From positions 744,001 to 808,000 of the forward strand of contig CBDHGL010000002.1 of assembly GCA_965263105.1 (NCBI GenBank): a stretch of 64,000 nucleotides of DNA, read 5' to 3'. The notes under the pieces were generated by a model that saw nothing but the letters and a program-made list of their open reading frames with translations, was not told where the DNA came from and did not search any database. Below, in pieces: positions 26,371-36,400 of this stretch; the stretch's first letter is position 1; every line of letters starts with the position of its first letter. The DNA is from JBCCTX01 sp965263105 (GTDB lineage: Bacteria; Bacteroidota; Bacteroidia; J057). A program made the position numbers and the translations under genes.

Positions 26371-28068
26371 TTGAACTGTTTCCCAGAAATTACACCAAGA
26401 GGATATTTATCATGCATTTTATTACAAGATTATTGCTTCTTTTCTTGTTTAGGTTTCATGTGCATGAAAACGCAGGTGCTCAGGGGACAGGACAGGTATT
26501 GGATTTCCTTCACAGACAAGGGAGACATTTCCCTCTATCGGCCAATTGATTTACTCAGTTCCAGAGCTTTGGAAAACAGGCGGCTAAAAAGAATTTCGCT
26601 GGACCACTACGACTATCCGGTGAACCCAGATTATACCAAGGCATTGCAGATGATGGGTATTCGGATAAAGAACCAATCCCGTTGGTTTAATGCAGTTTCG
26701 ACTTATTTAAACGAAGAAGAAATCCCTAAGCTTTTGAAGCTCCCCTTCGTTAAGGGGATTCGACCTGTACGAGGGGGACAACGGATTGCTGAAGTAAATC
26801 CCTACCAGATACACCCAGAAACCACCGCAGATTCCCTTCCCTTTTTGGGTTCCTACCGCAACCAATTGAACATGATTGGCTTGGATTCGCTTCAGGAATT
26901 GGGATTCCGGGGAGCGGGAATTACCATTGCCGTTTTTGACAATGGCTTTCTGGGAGTAGACACCATCCAGGCCTTTCGGCATTTATTTACCGAAGGAAGA
27001 ATACTGGCTGAAAGAGATTTTGTAGATGCAGATGATAGTGTCTACGAAAGCTGCATTCATTGTCGTCATGGAACACAAGTCCTCTCTGTCCTGGCTGCCC
27101 TGGTTCCAGATGCAATTCAAGGAAGTGCCCCTGATGCTTCCTATATCCTACTGCGTACGGAGAATGACGCATCTGAAACGCCTCAAGAAGAAGACAATTG
27201 GGTAGCAGCAGCAGAGTACGCCGACAGCCTGGGGGCCCAGGTTTTTTCTACCTCTTTGGGCTACCTGGATTTTTTTAATAATCCCGCGGATAACTATTCA
27301 AGAGAGGACTTGGACGGAAATACGGCCATCATTACTCGCGCGGCAGATATTGCCGCATCCAGGGGAATCATTGTGGTAAATAGCGCAGGAAATGAAGGTG
27401 AAAAGGGAATTGCCGCACCAGCTGATGGAGATTCAGTTATTGCCGTAGGTGCAGTCAATGAGTTAAAGAACCGAGCCTCATTCAGTAGTTTTGGGTTTAC
27501 GGTAGATAATCGCATAAAGCCGGATATTATGGCGGTAGGTGAAGGAACCTACTTGGTAAATTATAATGGCATAATTTCGCGGGGAAATGGTACTTCCTTC
27601 TCCTGTCCGATCCTCTCAGGCATGCTGGCCTGTGTGTTGCAAGCCCATCCAGAAACTGCTTATGGTGAGCTTTACGAAGCCTTGATACGATCGGCAGATC
27701 GCTTCGATCAACCCGATGCCTATTATGGCTATGGAGTTCCAAGCGCCATGATGATGCATTCCCACTTGTCAAATGCTACCGTTAGTAGTAAAAAATGGGT
27801 TGAGAAAGGAGGCTGGAAACTATTTCCTAACCCCAATTCTGGGACATTTTCCCTTTCAACCTTGCATAGCTCATCATTTGAAGAAATATCACTGGAAATC
27901 AGCAACTTAGAAGGGAATAGGGTGTATTCTCAGACGCTATTTCGCCCAGCAAACCAAAAAAATCTACTTATTCGACTAGATATATCACCTGGGTTTTATC
28001 TGTATTCCCTCAAGAATTATCGTAAGGATGTGTATATTGATTCAGGTAAATTAATTATTACTGATTGA
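26371..28068 (+). CDS. S8 (subtilisin-like) serine protease with T9SS sorting domain; N-terminal frameshift
   Basis: Secreted protease. The catalytic triad is Asp in VFDNGF, His in CRHGTQVLS and Ser in NGTSFSCPI. The C-terminus is a T9SS type A domain (LFPNPNSGTFSL; GFYLYSLKNY). The frame as shown starts at a TTG and lacks a signal peptide. The proper one (MHFITRLLLLFLF, ATG 26412, ending GAQ) is in another frame; removing one G from the GGGG at 26483-26486 joins it to QDRYWISFTDKG. This suggests a one-base insertion, either real or a sequencing error. Acts outside the cell after T9SS export. Follows the small T9SS-domain gene by 45 bases. Confidence 0.85.
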   Translation: MNCFPEITPRGYLSCILLQDYCFFSCLGFMCMKTQVLRGQDRYWISFTDKGDISLYRPIDLLSSRALENRRLKRISLDHYDYPVNPDYTKALQMMGIRIKNQSRWFNAVSTYLNEEEIPKLLKLPFVKGIRPVRGGQRIAEVNPYQIHPETTADSLPFLGSYRNQLNMIGLDSLQELGFRGAGITIAVFDNGFLGVDTIQAFRHLFTEGRILAERDFVDADDSVYESCIHCRHGTQVLSVLAALVPDAIQGSAPDASYILLRTENDASETPQEEDNWVAAAEYADSLGAQVFSTSLGYLDFFNNPADNYSREDLDGNTAIITRAADIAASRGIIVVNSAGNEGEKGIAAPADGDSVIAVGAVNELKNRASFSSFGFTVDNRIKPDIMAVGEGTYLVNYNGIISRGNGTSFSCPILSGMLACVLQAHPETAYGELYEALIRSADRFDQPDAYYGYGVPSAMMMHSHLSNATVSSKKWVEKGGWKLFPNPNSGTFSLSTLHSSSFEEISLEISNLEGNRVYSQTLFRPANQKNLLIRLDISPGFYLYSLKNYRKDVYIDSGKLIITD

Positions 28069-28192
28069 TTTCTACGAATAAATAATCAAATACCTTTATT
28101 AAAATAAGCGAAATTTAAAGCATATTAGCCTTCACGCAATATGTGTGGATAAACAAAATCTTAGTTGTTGCACGCTCCCTTAACCCATCCAT

Positions 28193-29059
28193 ATGAAACG
28201 AACCGTAGGTTTCCTACCCCGTCTATTCCTTTGCTTACTTTTCGGGACTTTATTCCTACACGCCTCTTCGGATCCCATTTTATCCAACCTCAACCTCGAC
28301 AAGGGTAAATGGTCCATAGTGGGTATTCCCATACACAATTTTCAGATGCTTCCCGTTCAAAAACAATTGGGAACCTTTGTTTTAGAGGACGAGTCCTTTA
28401 TCCAGCATTTGCAGAAGAAGTGGAACCTAGAAATGACTTTTCGGGACAAGTGCGACTACCACTATGAACTGAAATTTTATCGGGATGGGGAATTGAAACG
28501 AACCCTTAAGGTAAACTTGGTATGTGGCACCTTATATGATGATGGCTTGTCCTATAGCTTTTCTCCCCAGTTATTTGAAGAAGTTAGGAAAGCGGCTAAA
28601 CCCGTAGACTGGTCTCGCATTACTTTTGGGGATATAGACTTGTTGCGGAAAGCTATTCGGGTACTGGATAACACCCCTGGCGTGTATTGGTATAAGGATG
28701 TACAACCCTATCGCTATTCAGGGTTTTTTATGATAAGAGTGGTAGGTATACCCTGGGAAGAAGACCTGGATGTAGTATTTGACAACATTCGAAAGATGGT
28801 TCAAGAACGAATTGGTAGTACGGATTTCCACTTGCAGCAATTTCTCACCACTGTTTCACAGGGCAAGCGGGTGGCTAAGTATCAGATTTACTGTGAAGAG
28901 CCCTTGGCAGATCGCTATGGAAAGGGGCAATACATTCGCTGGAGGCCTCATTTTTTCGAGCAAGATTCCGTACAGATTGTTGCCATTGGCGTAGACATCA
29001 AGCGCTATGTCTCCCTGATGAAGGCTGAGAAGGATACCCCTTCCAGAAACAAACGCTAG
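28193..29059 (+). CDS. Secreted protein of unknown function
   Basis: The 288-residue protein has a signal peptide (residues 1-25, FLCLLFGTLFLHASS). The mature part begins with a lipocalin- or DUF4488-like opening (NLDKGKWSIVGIPIHNFQ) and has two Cys in a CDYHYELKFYRDGELKRTLKVNLVC stretch that could form a disulfide. I do not recognise a family. It stands alone on the plus strand and is convergent with the operon below. Confidence 0.6.
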   Translation: MKRTVGFLPRLFLCLLFGTLFLHASSDPILSNLNLDKGKWSIVGIPIHNFQMLPVQKQLGTFVLEDESFIQHLQKKWNLEMTFRDKCDYHYELKFYRDGELKRTLKVNLVCGTLYDDGLSYSFSPQLFEEVRKAAKPVDWSRITFGDIDLLRKAIRVLDNTPGVYWYKDVQPYRYSGFFMIRVVGIPWEEDLDVVFDNIRKMVQERIGSTDFHLQQFLTTVSQGKRVAKYQIYCEEPLADRYGKGQYIRWRPHFFEQDSVQIVAIGVDIKRYVSLMKAEKDTPSRNKR

Positions 29060-29068
29060 TCATATTTT

Positions 29069-29185
29069 TTATCCGACTAAAACGAGTCCTTGAAGGATGA
29101 GATAAGCTACTCCCAAGAGGAGAAATTTCCCTCTTTGAGACCGGATAAGCGCGTCGACGATGCGGGTATAGGGGATCCTTTTCAT
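29069..29185 (-). CDS. Possible 38-residue single-TM peptide
   Basis: ATG 29185 to TAA 29069 encodes a basic start (MKRIPYTRIVDALIRSQRGK) followed by one hydrophobic helix (FLLLGVAYLILQGLVLVG). The design is typical of small bacterial membrane peptides. It lies in the 275-base gap after the secreted unknown protein. Too short for certainty. Confidence 0.35.
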   Translation of the reverse strand: MKRIPYTRIVDALIRSQRGKFLLLGVAYLILQGLVLVG

Positions 29186-29334
29186 TGGGTTAAGTATTAA
29201 TTGGTTATTAAGTAGACGACCTTTCTCTTATTTATCCTTTTCAAACTAGTCGTATTAACTGACGAAAGAAAAAAATATATACCCAAGCCTCCATTAATCG
29301 GAGTGAAACTGCGTATTTAGGTGGTGAAATGGAT

Positions 29335-30222
29335 TTACCTCCCCCGCTTCAGATTAAAGGCACGGTTCACATTGAACCCAAAATGGATATCTCCCTCGCC
29401 CCAGTTTCCGGTTGTTTCAGCAACAAATAGATTTTCCGTCATAGCTTGGGCGTTAGAGAAAAATAATTGAAAAACGTGCCCACCCGTTTCAATGTCAAAG
29501 CCTACCGAGAATGAAGGTTGAAAATTGTCACTTGTATATTCCGTCAGTAAGTGAAAATATTCGATGTTCAGGCTGACACTGGGATTGAGTTTTTGTCGGA
29601 GTCCAATTCCCAGGGCCAATACATCATTGGGTTCAGCCTGGGTTGCCACCAAATTTCTATGGATAAAGGTCGGAGTAAGCTGTAGAGAAAAAGCATTGGA
29701 AAACTTTCGGGCTATGAGCAACTGATGGGTGAAGTTCAACCGAGAAGAGAATAGATTTTCCCGGTTCTCATCCCGCCAGGGTAAGGTATTTACCATGATA
29801 CCCGATACCCAATTGACGGTAAAGGGAACGTTTCGGGTTCCACTGCTCTGGCGAAGCAGACGAATCTTGGTAAATCCGTCATAGGTCTTGCGCACATTGC
29901 TCCTACCTACCCCCACTTCCAGCCAATCTGTTACCCCATATTCTAGTGCCAGACGAATATTGGCTTGATCCAAGCCGAACAGTTCAGAAGCTCCTTCATT
30001 GATCCTTCCAAAGCGGTGTGAGATGACGACTTGCAATTCCTGTGCGCCTGGCATCTCGATGGAGTGGCCATTCACGATACGTACAGATTTAAAGGTAGCG
30101 AAGGCATAGTCAGGCTTGTCCTCTTCCAGGTCTTCGAGCATGCCCAGGAGATCATCCTGAGCAGAGAGACTCCCTGTCCCAATAAGGAATAATAGGGCTA
30201 GTAGCTTAATAAGGTATTTCAT
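29335..30222 (-). CDS. DUF5777-type beta-barrel protein
   Basis: The 295-residue protein has a signal peptide (residues 1-21, LLFLIGTGSLSAQ). The mature part matches the DUF5777 outer-membrane barrel pattern (KPDYAFATFKSVRIVNGHSIEMPGA; LQVVISHRFGRINEGASELFGLD; VTDWLEVGVGRS; FFSNAQAM). Last gene of a four-gene operon; its ATG overlaps the YceI stop by 4 bases. Function unknown; the context suggests periplasmic electron transfer or quinone and haem handling. Confidence 0.8.
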   Translation of the reverse strand: MKYLIKLLALLFLIGTGSLSAQDDLLGMLEDLEEDKPDYAFATFKSVRIVNGHSIEMPGAQELQVVISHRFGRINEGASELFGLDQANIRLALEYGVTDWLEVGVGRSNVRKTYDGFTKIRLLRQSSGTRNVPFTVNWVSGIMVNTLPWRDENRENLFSSRLNFTHQLLIARKFSNAFSLQLTPTFIHRNLVATQAEPNDVLALGIGLRQKLNPSVSLNIEYFHLLTEYTSDNFQPSFSVGFDIETGGHVFQLFFSNAQAMTENLFVAETTGNWGEGDIHFGFNVNRAFNLKRGR

Positions 30223-30782
30223 TGCGAGTTGGGTTCGAATTGTATATCTACAAAAATGCTGATCGTTTTGGCGATATTGTCTCTTACAACAGAGGGGATT
30301 TTTATCTCATAGTCCGCCACTTCTACGGAAAATTCTGCCTTAAGGCCTACCTGACTTTCTTTGATAAGTATCTTTCCCTCTGCTTGAATATCTTGGCTGA
30401 CTCCATGGATCGTCAGTTTACCAGCCGCCTGCGCCGGGTATTCCCCGCTTGTCTTCCAGTCAATTTGATCGTGGTTGGTCAGCTTTCCTGCAAATGTGGC
30501 CTTGGGATAGGTATCTGACTCCATATATTTTTCGTTGAAGTGCTCCTGCATGAGGGCCTTCTCAAATTGGAAACCTTTGATCAGAACGGCAAAGGCCAGT
30601 TCTCCATTATCCAGGTTCAGCACACTCATTGCCTGCTGGTTGTGGGCTTCTATGTCCTCAAGGGGTGTATGGGACTCAAACCATATATGTCCGTTACGGG
30701 TGAGGATCTTCTGGGAAAACCCAGGCTGTACCCAGAGCATTCCTATGAGGCAAGGGAGGAGATAGCATAATTTCTTTTGCAT
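30219..30782 (-). CDS. YceI family periplasmic protein
   Basis: The 187-residue protein has a signal peptide (LIGMLWVQPGFSQ) and the YceI pattern: RNGHIWFESHTPLEDIEAHN, YPKATFAGKLTNHD and TIHGVSQDI. YceI proteins form a lipocalin-like barrel that binds polyisoprenoids such as quinones. Translationally coupled to the DUF5777 gene downstream and 34 bases behind the cytochrome gene. Confidence 0.88.
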   Translation of the reverse strand: MQKKLCYLLPCLIGMLWVQPGFSQKILTRNGHIWFESHTPLEDIEAHNQQAMSVLNLDNGELAFAVLIKGFQFEKALMQEHFNEKYMESDTYPKATFAGKLTNHDQIDWKTSGEYPAQAAGKLTIHGVSQDIQAEGKILIKESQVGLKAEFSVEVADYEIKIPSVVRDNIAKTISIFVDIQFEPNSQ

Positions 30783-30816
30783 GTTGATGGAAGATTAAGT
30801 GAGAAAACGTTTTGAC

Positions 30817-31197
30817 TTAATTATTTTGAGCTCCCTGTGAGATCCAGGCCTGTATGGTTAGGATTTCACAATCGGGTAACTTGTTGGCATTTCTAGGCAT
30901 AGGGGAAAATCCTGGGGAATGGGAAATGGCCCCCAGCAATCGACCTGAGTTGGCCTCTCTCATCACGTTCGCATGACCTTCAAGAACCACATTCCCCGAG
31001 GCCGCCGCTTCATCATGGCAATTTAGGCAGTGGGTATCAAGTATGGGCAAGACGGCTAGCTCATAACTGACATTAGTGGTATCACAACTGGTGGAAGAAC
31101 CTGGATCTTCCGGATACAATTCCTCTTCATTGTCATAATAACAGGCACTTAGGGCCCCCAAACTGAGAAGGATAAGAACGTGAAAAATCTTTTTCAT
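30817..31197 (-). CDS. Lipoprotein with a single c-type haem site
   Basis: The 126-residue protein has a lipobox (LGALSAC) and one haem-attachment motif CLNCH near residue 57, with a candidate axial Met in SPMPRNAN. It is typical of the small c-type cytochromes with a 'DTHCLNCH' signature in Bacteroidota. Part of the operon that runs from 31642 to 29335 on the minus strand. Probably carries electrons in the periplasm or at the outer membrane. Confidence 0.82.
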   Translation of the reverse strand: MKKIFHVLILLSLGALSACYYDNEEELYPEDPGSSTSCDTTNVSYELAVLPILDTHCLNCHDEAAASGNVVLEGHANVMREANSGRLLGAISHSPGFSPMPRNANKLPDCEILTIQAWISQGAQNN

Positions 31198-31222
31198 AAT
31201 AGCCAGTAAAAGTTGAATGAAT

Positions 31223-31642
31223 TTATTCAGATAGGAGTACGCAGCGGCTGAGGTTTACATCCATTAGCATCCCTGCGCAAATACCTTTGATTCGGACTTG
31301 ATTTCCTGCCGATAGACCTTCCAGGCCCTGAGCGTCCTCTGGCAAGAAGGCGCAGTTGACGCCAAACATGTCATTTCCAGAACTCAACACAAGGGTATAT
31401 CCTCCGTCATCCTGGGGCTTTACCTCGGAGACCTCTCCCGCCACTTCGATTAGGGCGTTGAGGAATTGGGCATTGGCAGCTGCTTCGTCATTCTCAAAAG
31501 CCGTAAAGAGCTCAGAACTACTGATCTCGAAATCGGCAGATTGATTTTCTAGGTTGGGATGGGGTTTAAAGTACATGTAGAGCCCTCCACCTATTCCAAC
31601 CAGAACGAGAATAAGAAAGATGAGGAGTATATTCTTTTTCAT
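31223..31642 (-). CDS. OB-fold (tRNA_anti-like) membrane-anchored protein
   Basis: The 139-residue protein has one N-terminal membrane segment (5-24) followed by an OB-fold domain: ALIEVAGEVSEVKPQDDGGYTLVLSSGNDMFGVNCAFLPED and VRIKGICAGMLMDVNLSRCVLL, the pattern of tRNA_anti-like proteins. First gene of the operon; a 24-base palindrome sits about 66 bases upstream. Its role in the group is unknown. Confidence 0.8.
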   Translation of the reverse strand: MKKNILLIFLILVLVGIGGGLYMYFKPHPNLENQSADFEISSSELFTAFENDEAAANAQFLNALIEVAGEVSEVKPQDDGGYTLVLSSGNDMFGVNCAFLPEDAQGLEGLSAGNQVRIKGICAGMLMDVNLSRCVLLSE

Positions 31643-31707
31643 TTTATGACTTTTAAATTGGCTGAGCGTTACGTTTTTCTAATAAAGTGTAATTTTTGTA
31701 CCACATT

Positions 31708-31731
31708 TTGAAGTATTAAGTAATACTTCAA
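31708..31731. promoter_or_regulatory. Operator-like 24-base palindrome
   Basis: TTGAAGTATT and AATACTTCAA are perfect inverted arms with a 4-base spacer (AAGT), 66 bases before the start of the OB-fold gene. Form and position are like sites of Crp/Fnr or Rrf2 (NsrR-type) regulators; which one cannot be told from sequence. Confidence 0.5.
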
Positions 31732-31956
31732 TTAAGAAGCAATCTGTTCGAGGGGATTAAAAAAAAAGAATTCTGAAGTGGGAAAACCCTTAGCTGAAGC
31801 GGGAAGGGGGCAGGCTGAATCAATTCTGTCTGTGAAAAATATACTAGCCTAAGCTTAATGGAAGCGAGTTTACTCATGATAGATAAATTTGCAGCATATG
31901 TCTATCTAAGTTTGATTAGAGGGATAATGTACTCCCATTTTCCAATTTTTCTATAT

Positions 31957-31998
31957 AAAAAAGCGATCCGTTCAAGTAGTTGAACGGATCGCTTTTTT
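31957..31998 (-). terminator. Bidirectional terminator of the porU-porV unit
   Basis: AAAAAAGCGATCCGTTCAA (31957-31975) pairs perfectly with the complementary arm 31980-31998 around a GTAG loop. Because both arms have long A/T runs it can stop transcription either way. It lies 50 bases past the porV stop. Confidence 0.92.
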
Positions 31999-32047
31999 AT
32001 ATTTTGCCTCCCTGAGGGAAACCAGAGGCTGTTTTATCTAAATAATA

Positions 32048-33226
32048 TTAATTTTCCTCCAAGACCTGTGTGGGGGCAGCGAAGTCATAAGTGAGGGTAA
32101 ATCTCAGTGTATTTTGAAGGGGATGATTTTGCTCGATAGGAGCCAGGTAAGCCACATCCAATCCAAAAACATTGTACTTAATACCTCCACCTAAGGTGAA
32201 GAATTGACGATTTCCCTTATCTTCCGCCTCGTTGAAGAAGCCGGCACGAATGGCGAATACTTCGCGATACCAGTACTCCAAGCCAAAGGCGAGGTTAATC
32301 TCTCTGAGTTCCTCACTAAACCCTTCGTCAGCATCCCCGAAGCTACCAAACATTCCTTCTAGCAGAGCTTTGTCTGATCTTCCACCGCCTTGACCCAGGC
32401 TATCGACAGAAGGTACCAGCAACTTATTGAAGTCATTGGTAAAGGTCAAAGAGTTGTACTCATCGAAGTGGAAGGTAAAGGCATACCCCAAGCGAAGATT
32501 GACGGGAATAAAGTCTTTCTCTGCAGAGTTGTCCGTATAAGATACTTTGGGACCTATGTTGGAAATATTAATTCCAGAGGCAAAGGTAACCGGTAAACCT
32601 CCTGAAGCGTTGTTGAGGTTAAAATCCTTTTGATATTTAAAGGAAATGTCCCCTGCAACGGAGTTTACGGGCTTTAAGTCTCCACTGATATTAGAGTTGG
32701 AAGCCAATCTACTGTGGATGTAACGCAATGAGATCGCACCAGATAGTACCGAGGTAAGCTTCCTCGCATAGGCGATGTCAAATGCAAATTCATTGGGTTT
32801 ATCGCTACCGACGGGCTCTCCCTGAATATCGGTAAAGTTGATCTGTCCCAAAGAAAAGTAGCGAAGAGAACTTCCGATTACGCCTCCCTGTTCACCGATA
32901 TTGTAGAACCCAGAGAAGTAAACCAGGTTGATATCGGGAATTCCTAAGGAGCGAAGCCAAGGAGAATAGGACATGGCAACGCCGATTTTTTTGTTTGCAA
33001 ATGCCAGTCCTGCTGGGTTCCAGTGAGTGGCGTTGGCATCATTGGCAATGGCTACACCTGCTTCTCCCATACCACCGGCACGGGAATCAGGGGCTACCAT
33101 TAAGAAGGGAACGGCTGTTGTAATTGTTTTAGAACCTCTTTGGCCAGCCGTGTTGGGCTGGGCTTTAAGGGGAGCAAGGCCAGCAACTAAGGCCAGCATA
33201 CACCAAATAGCGATATTCTTTTTCAT
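32048..33226 (-). CDS. porV: Type IX secretion outer-membrane protein PorV (LptO)
   Basis: PorV is the outer-membrane shuttle that brings T9SS substrates to the PorU attachment complex. The 392-residue protein has a signal peptide (residues 1-22) and the PorV/PorQ pattern of FadL-like barrels: TAVPFLMVAPDSRAGGMGEAGVA, NDANATHWNPAGLAF, YSPWLRSLG, YFSLGQINFTD and a C-terminal aromatic strand (FTLTYDFAAP). It follows porU by 211 bases on the same strand, the arrangement seen in many Bacteroidota. Ends at a strong terminator. Confidence 0.93.
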   Translation of the reverse strand: MKKNIAIWCMLALVAGLAPLKAQPNTAGQRGSKTITTAVPFLMVAPDSRAGGMGEAGVAIANDANATHWNPAGLAFANKKIGVAMSYSPWLRSLGIPDINLVYFSGFYNIGEQGGVIGSSLRYFSLGQINFTDIQGEPVGSDKPNEFAFDIAYARKLTSVLSGAISLRYIHSRLASNSNISGDLKPVNSVAGDISFKYQKDFNLNNASGGLPVTFASGINISNIGPKVSYTDNSAEKDFIPVNLRLGYAFTFHFDEYNSLTFTNDFNKLLVPSVDSLGQGGGRSDKALLEGMFGSFGDADEGFSEELREINLAFGLEYWYREVFAIRAGFFNEAEDKGNRQFFTLGGGIKYNVFGLDVAYLAPIEQNHPLQNTLRFTLTYDFAAPTQVLEEN

Positions 33227-33437
33227 TGTTGAAAGCTACCTAATTGTAAAATATTGTTTTTAAGAGTAGCATTGCTTCATAGGCAATAAGACAAATAGTA
33301 AAAGAGTAACGCTTGGTTAGTATGATTTATGCGTACAAATATAGAAATCTCATAACATTTCCAAAAGCAAGATACGCTGGAATATTCACATCCTCAGGAA
33401 TTCTGATAAAAAAGCTACCTGATCGGCAGAATTATTT

Positions 33438-36400
33438 CTATCTAGGTTGAATTACCAAGCGCTCCACTTCCCTTGCGGCTTGCTCTGTATCTCTATCTGT
33501 AACGGTCACCTCATAGAGATAGATGCCTGGTACCAGGGAATTACCCTGAAAATCCCTTCCATCCCAATCCAATCCCTGAAAATTATTACCGATCGCTAAA
33601 AATTCTTCCTGCTGTGCCCATACCTTTTGCCCGGTCATCGTATAGACCTGGACCTGGATATGGAGAGGCTTCCCCGCCTGGTTGTGATTAACAAAAAATT
33701 GCGTTCCTTCCTGGAAGGGGTTAGGGATATTGGCGATTCTTCCCAAGGCATCCTGAGGGCTCTCCGCTACCTGAAAATTCGTTATGACCTGAGACGGGTT
33801 ATTGGCTCCATCCCAAACCCGTAAGGTAAGGCTGTGCTCCCCAGGGCTTAAGTTTTCAAGGGGATACCTCACACTGCCGGAGGTAAAGGTATTGGGATCA
33901 GCAGAATAAAAATTGTTCAGCAAGATGACGTCGGATTCGTTTTCGTCCAGAATGCCAATAATCTCATGCCCTATTCCACCGCCAACTGTATTGATTCCAC
34001 TAGGATCTGACAGCTTGGCGATTAAAATGGGCGAAGGACCGGTCAAGCCCCCATCAACCCACGTTTCATCATTGAGAAAGAGTTGCACCTCCGGGCCTGC
34101 GTTATCGGGATTGACCTGTTCGGCCGTTCCTCCCAGAGAAAAATTGGAATAACATCCTGCCCCATCCACTTCTTCATCGAAGAAATATAGACTCATCTTT
34201 CCCTGCCCCTCATCATAAGAGATATCAATGGGAACCATAAATTGAAAGTTGAAATTTCCTCCTTCTATGGTTGCTTTCCCATCAAATACCCTGTTTTGTT
34301 GCCAGAAAAAAGTAAAGCCAAACTGCTGAGTCTCAAATCGAGTAGGCTTGTCGAAAATCACTACTTCCATATTGCCCGCATAGTTTTCCAGCCTTCGGCC
34401 TGCCTGATCTTGTATTTCTCCCTCAACGGTAACAACGGATAGCGACTTCAACGTATCCTCAACACCGACATCAATAGGATTCCCATTAATGCTTGTGATA
34501 TGTGCATTCAGGTTGGGATAATTCAGAATAAGCCCTGGGTCCCCTAATAAAGTGAAGTTTCTCGAGTTAATGTCCGTATTGGGGATCGGAAAGGTATTGT
34601 TCTTGGTTTCCTTCATGATTTCCCCCAAGGAGGGCATTCTTCCCTTTTCTTGATTAAAGGTAAATACCGCATCATAAAAGCTTTGGTTAAGGTCATTATT
34701 CTGACGAGAGAAGACCAGTCTCACTGTGGTCAGCAGGGCTATAGCCCCCCCCTCATCTCTTAACAACATCTCCTCTGCCCCAGAACGTAGTTCGGGGTTG
34801 TCAAATTTGCCGAATTCACAGGTAGCCGTAATCACGGCGGGAAGTCTTTTCCCATTCTTCATCCGCTGAATATCCGTATTGGTGAATATACTTGCGTCTG
34901 ACCAGCCCGTTTCGCCCCCATGCCCCGTATAGTTGACCAAAAGGCTTCCCTCGTCTAAGGCTTCTAAGAGAGCAGAGCGTCCTCCAGGAAAAGAAGGACG
35001 GGAGGCAGTGGGAACCAATTCATAGTTATCCATGAAATACTTATCCACCTGCATACAAGGGTTCGACCTGGTAATCTGGCTTGTATAATTGTTGGCCTGA
35101 CTGATATGGGTATTCCCATCTTCAGGTTTGTGGTCGGCGACTAGCACCACTCGGCTCCGCCAATTTCCCAAGCCTTCTGGATTGGTAGCGTAATCGATAA
35201 TCTTGTCCACGATCCTGTTGGCTTCCTGTATGGTCGTAGTTGGTAAGCGTCCAATCCCTATGTCCAGGAAATGCGTTTCCACCTGATTGTCTCCCTCTAT
35301 TCGGGTTGACTCTCCCCATGACCCCTCATTTTCATCCAGCAACACATAATAATCATCACTGGTAAAAGAAGCAGGGGGCCTCCAGGAATTGATGCTCTGG
35401 TATGTGGGCACGAAATTGTGAATAAAGTCCCTACCCCTGATATTTTTGGGATCATAGCTTCCATCGCCAAACAACAGTACGTGGCCAGGTGATTTTCCCT
35501 CGGACCGAACGTAGAACATACGAATGAAATCCCGGATGGCTGTAACATCTAATTTGCCAGAAGCAAACTCATTGTAGATCTTCCTAGGGTCAACAATGGC
35601 AGTAGTCCGCTGATAATGGGATTGGTGAAAGGCAGCAAGTCGTTCAGCAGCAGGAAAAAATAAGGGATGAGAGATGATTAAATAGTCCACAGCCTCCATC
35701 CCATGTAGATTTTGATTGGGGATAGACTGAAAGGAAACGGGGGTTAAATAGGATCCTTTGTCGAGATGATAAACCTTATTTCCCACGTATCGAGCTTTGA
35801 ACGTTAGGTTATCTGAGCCTTGTTGGTAAGGCTGCAAAGAAGGCCTCAACGGGTCGCTTACGTCCCAAATTTGCAGGTCCCCCCCTCCTGAGATACTCAC
35901 ATCTTGTGTCTGGATAGTTTGGGGGTTGCCTCGCAAGACAAAGGCGTTGCTACGATCAACATGTGGTTGGACGTCATAATCCACCTCTATCCAGTCCAGC
36001 CACCCTTCGGAGGAGCTACCGATCTTTTTGTATTCCAACAATATAGAGAGCGAGTCTTGACTCACCAAGGAGGGATCGAGTATAAATTCTCGTTCATTCT
36101 GCTTGTAGTGATCTGCTGTTTCACTTCCCAAGGCCGTTCCAAGCACCTCTACGGACCCAATATCCGTTCCATTCGAGGAGAGCTCAAATTGGGTGGAGCT
36201 ACTGGCTCTGGCGGCTACCCGCAAACGAAGACGTATAGAGCCCGAAGGGGCAACATCGGGTAAGTAGAAAGAAAACCTTCTCGTTGTCACATTATCAAAG
36301 AGTTCTCCTAACCAATGCCTACCTGAACCTCCCAATACGTTATCCAGTTCGGCTTCATAGGCTTGAAAGGCCCGAAATTGGGCTTCTCCTACCGCTACAT

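Larger units (their letters stand above)
31643..32047. other. 405-base intergenic region with operator-like palindrome and terminator
   Basis: Contains the palindrome at 31708-31731, which probably belongs to the operon on its left, and the terminator at 31957-31998 that ends porV. The remaining sequence is A+T-rich with no frame of note. Confidence 0.6.
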
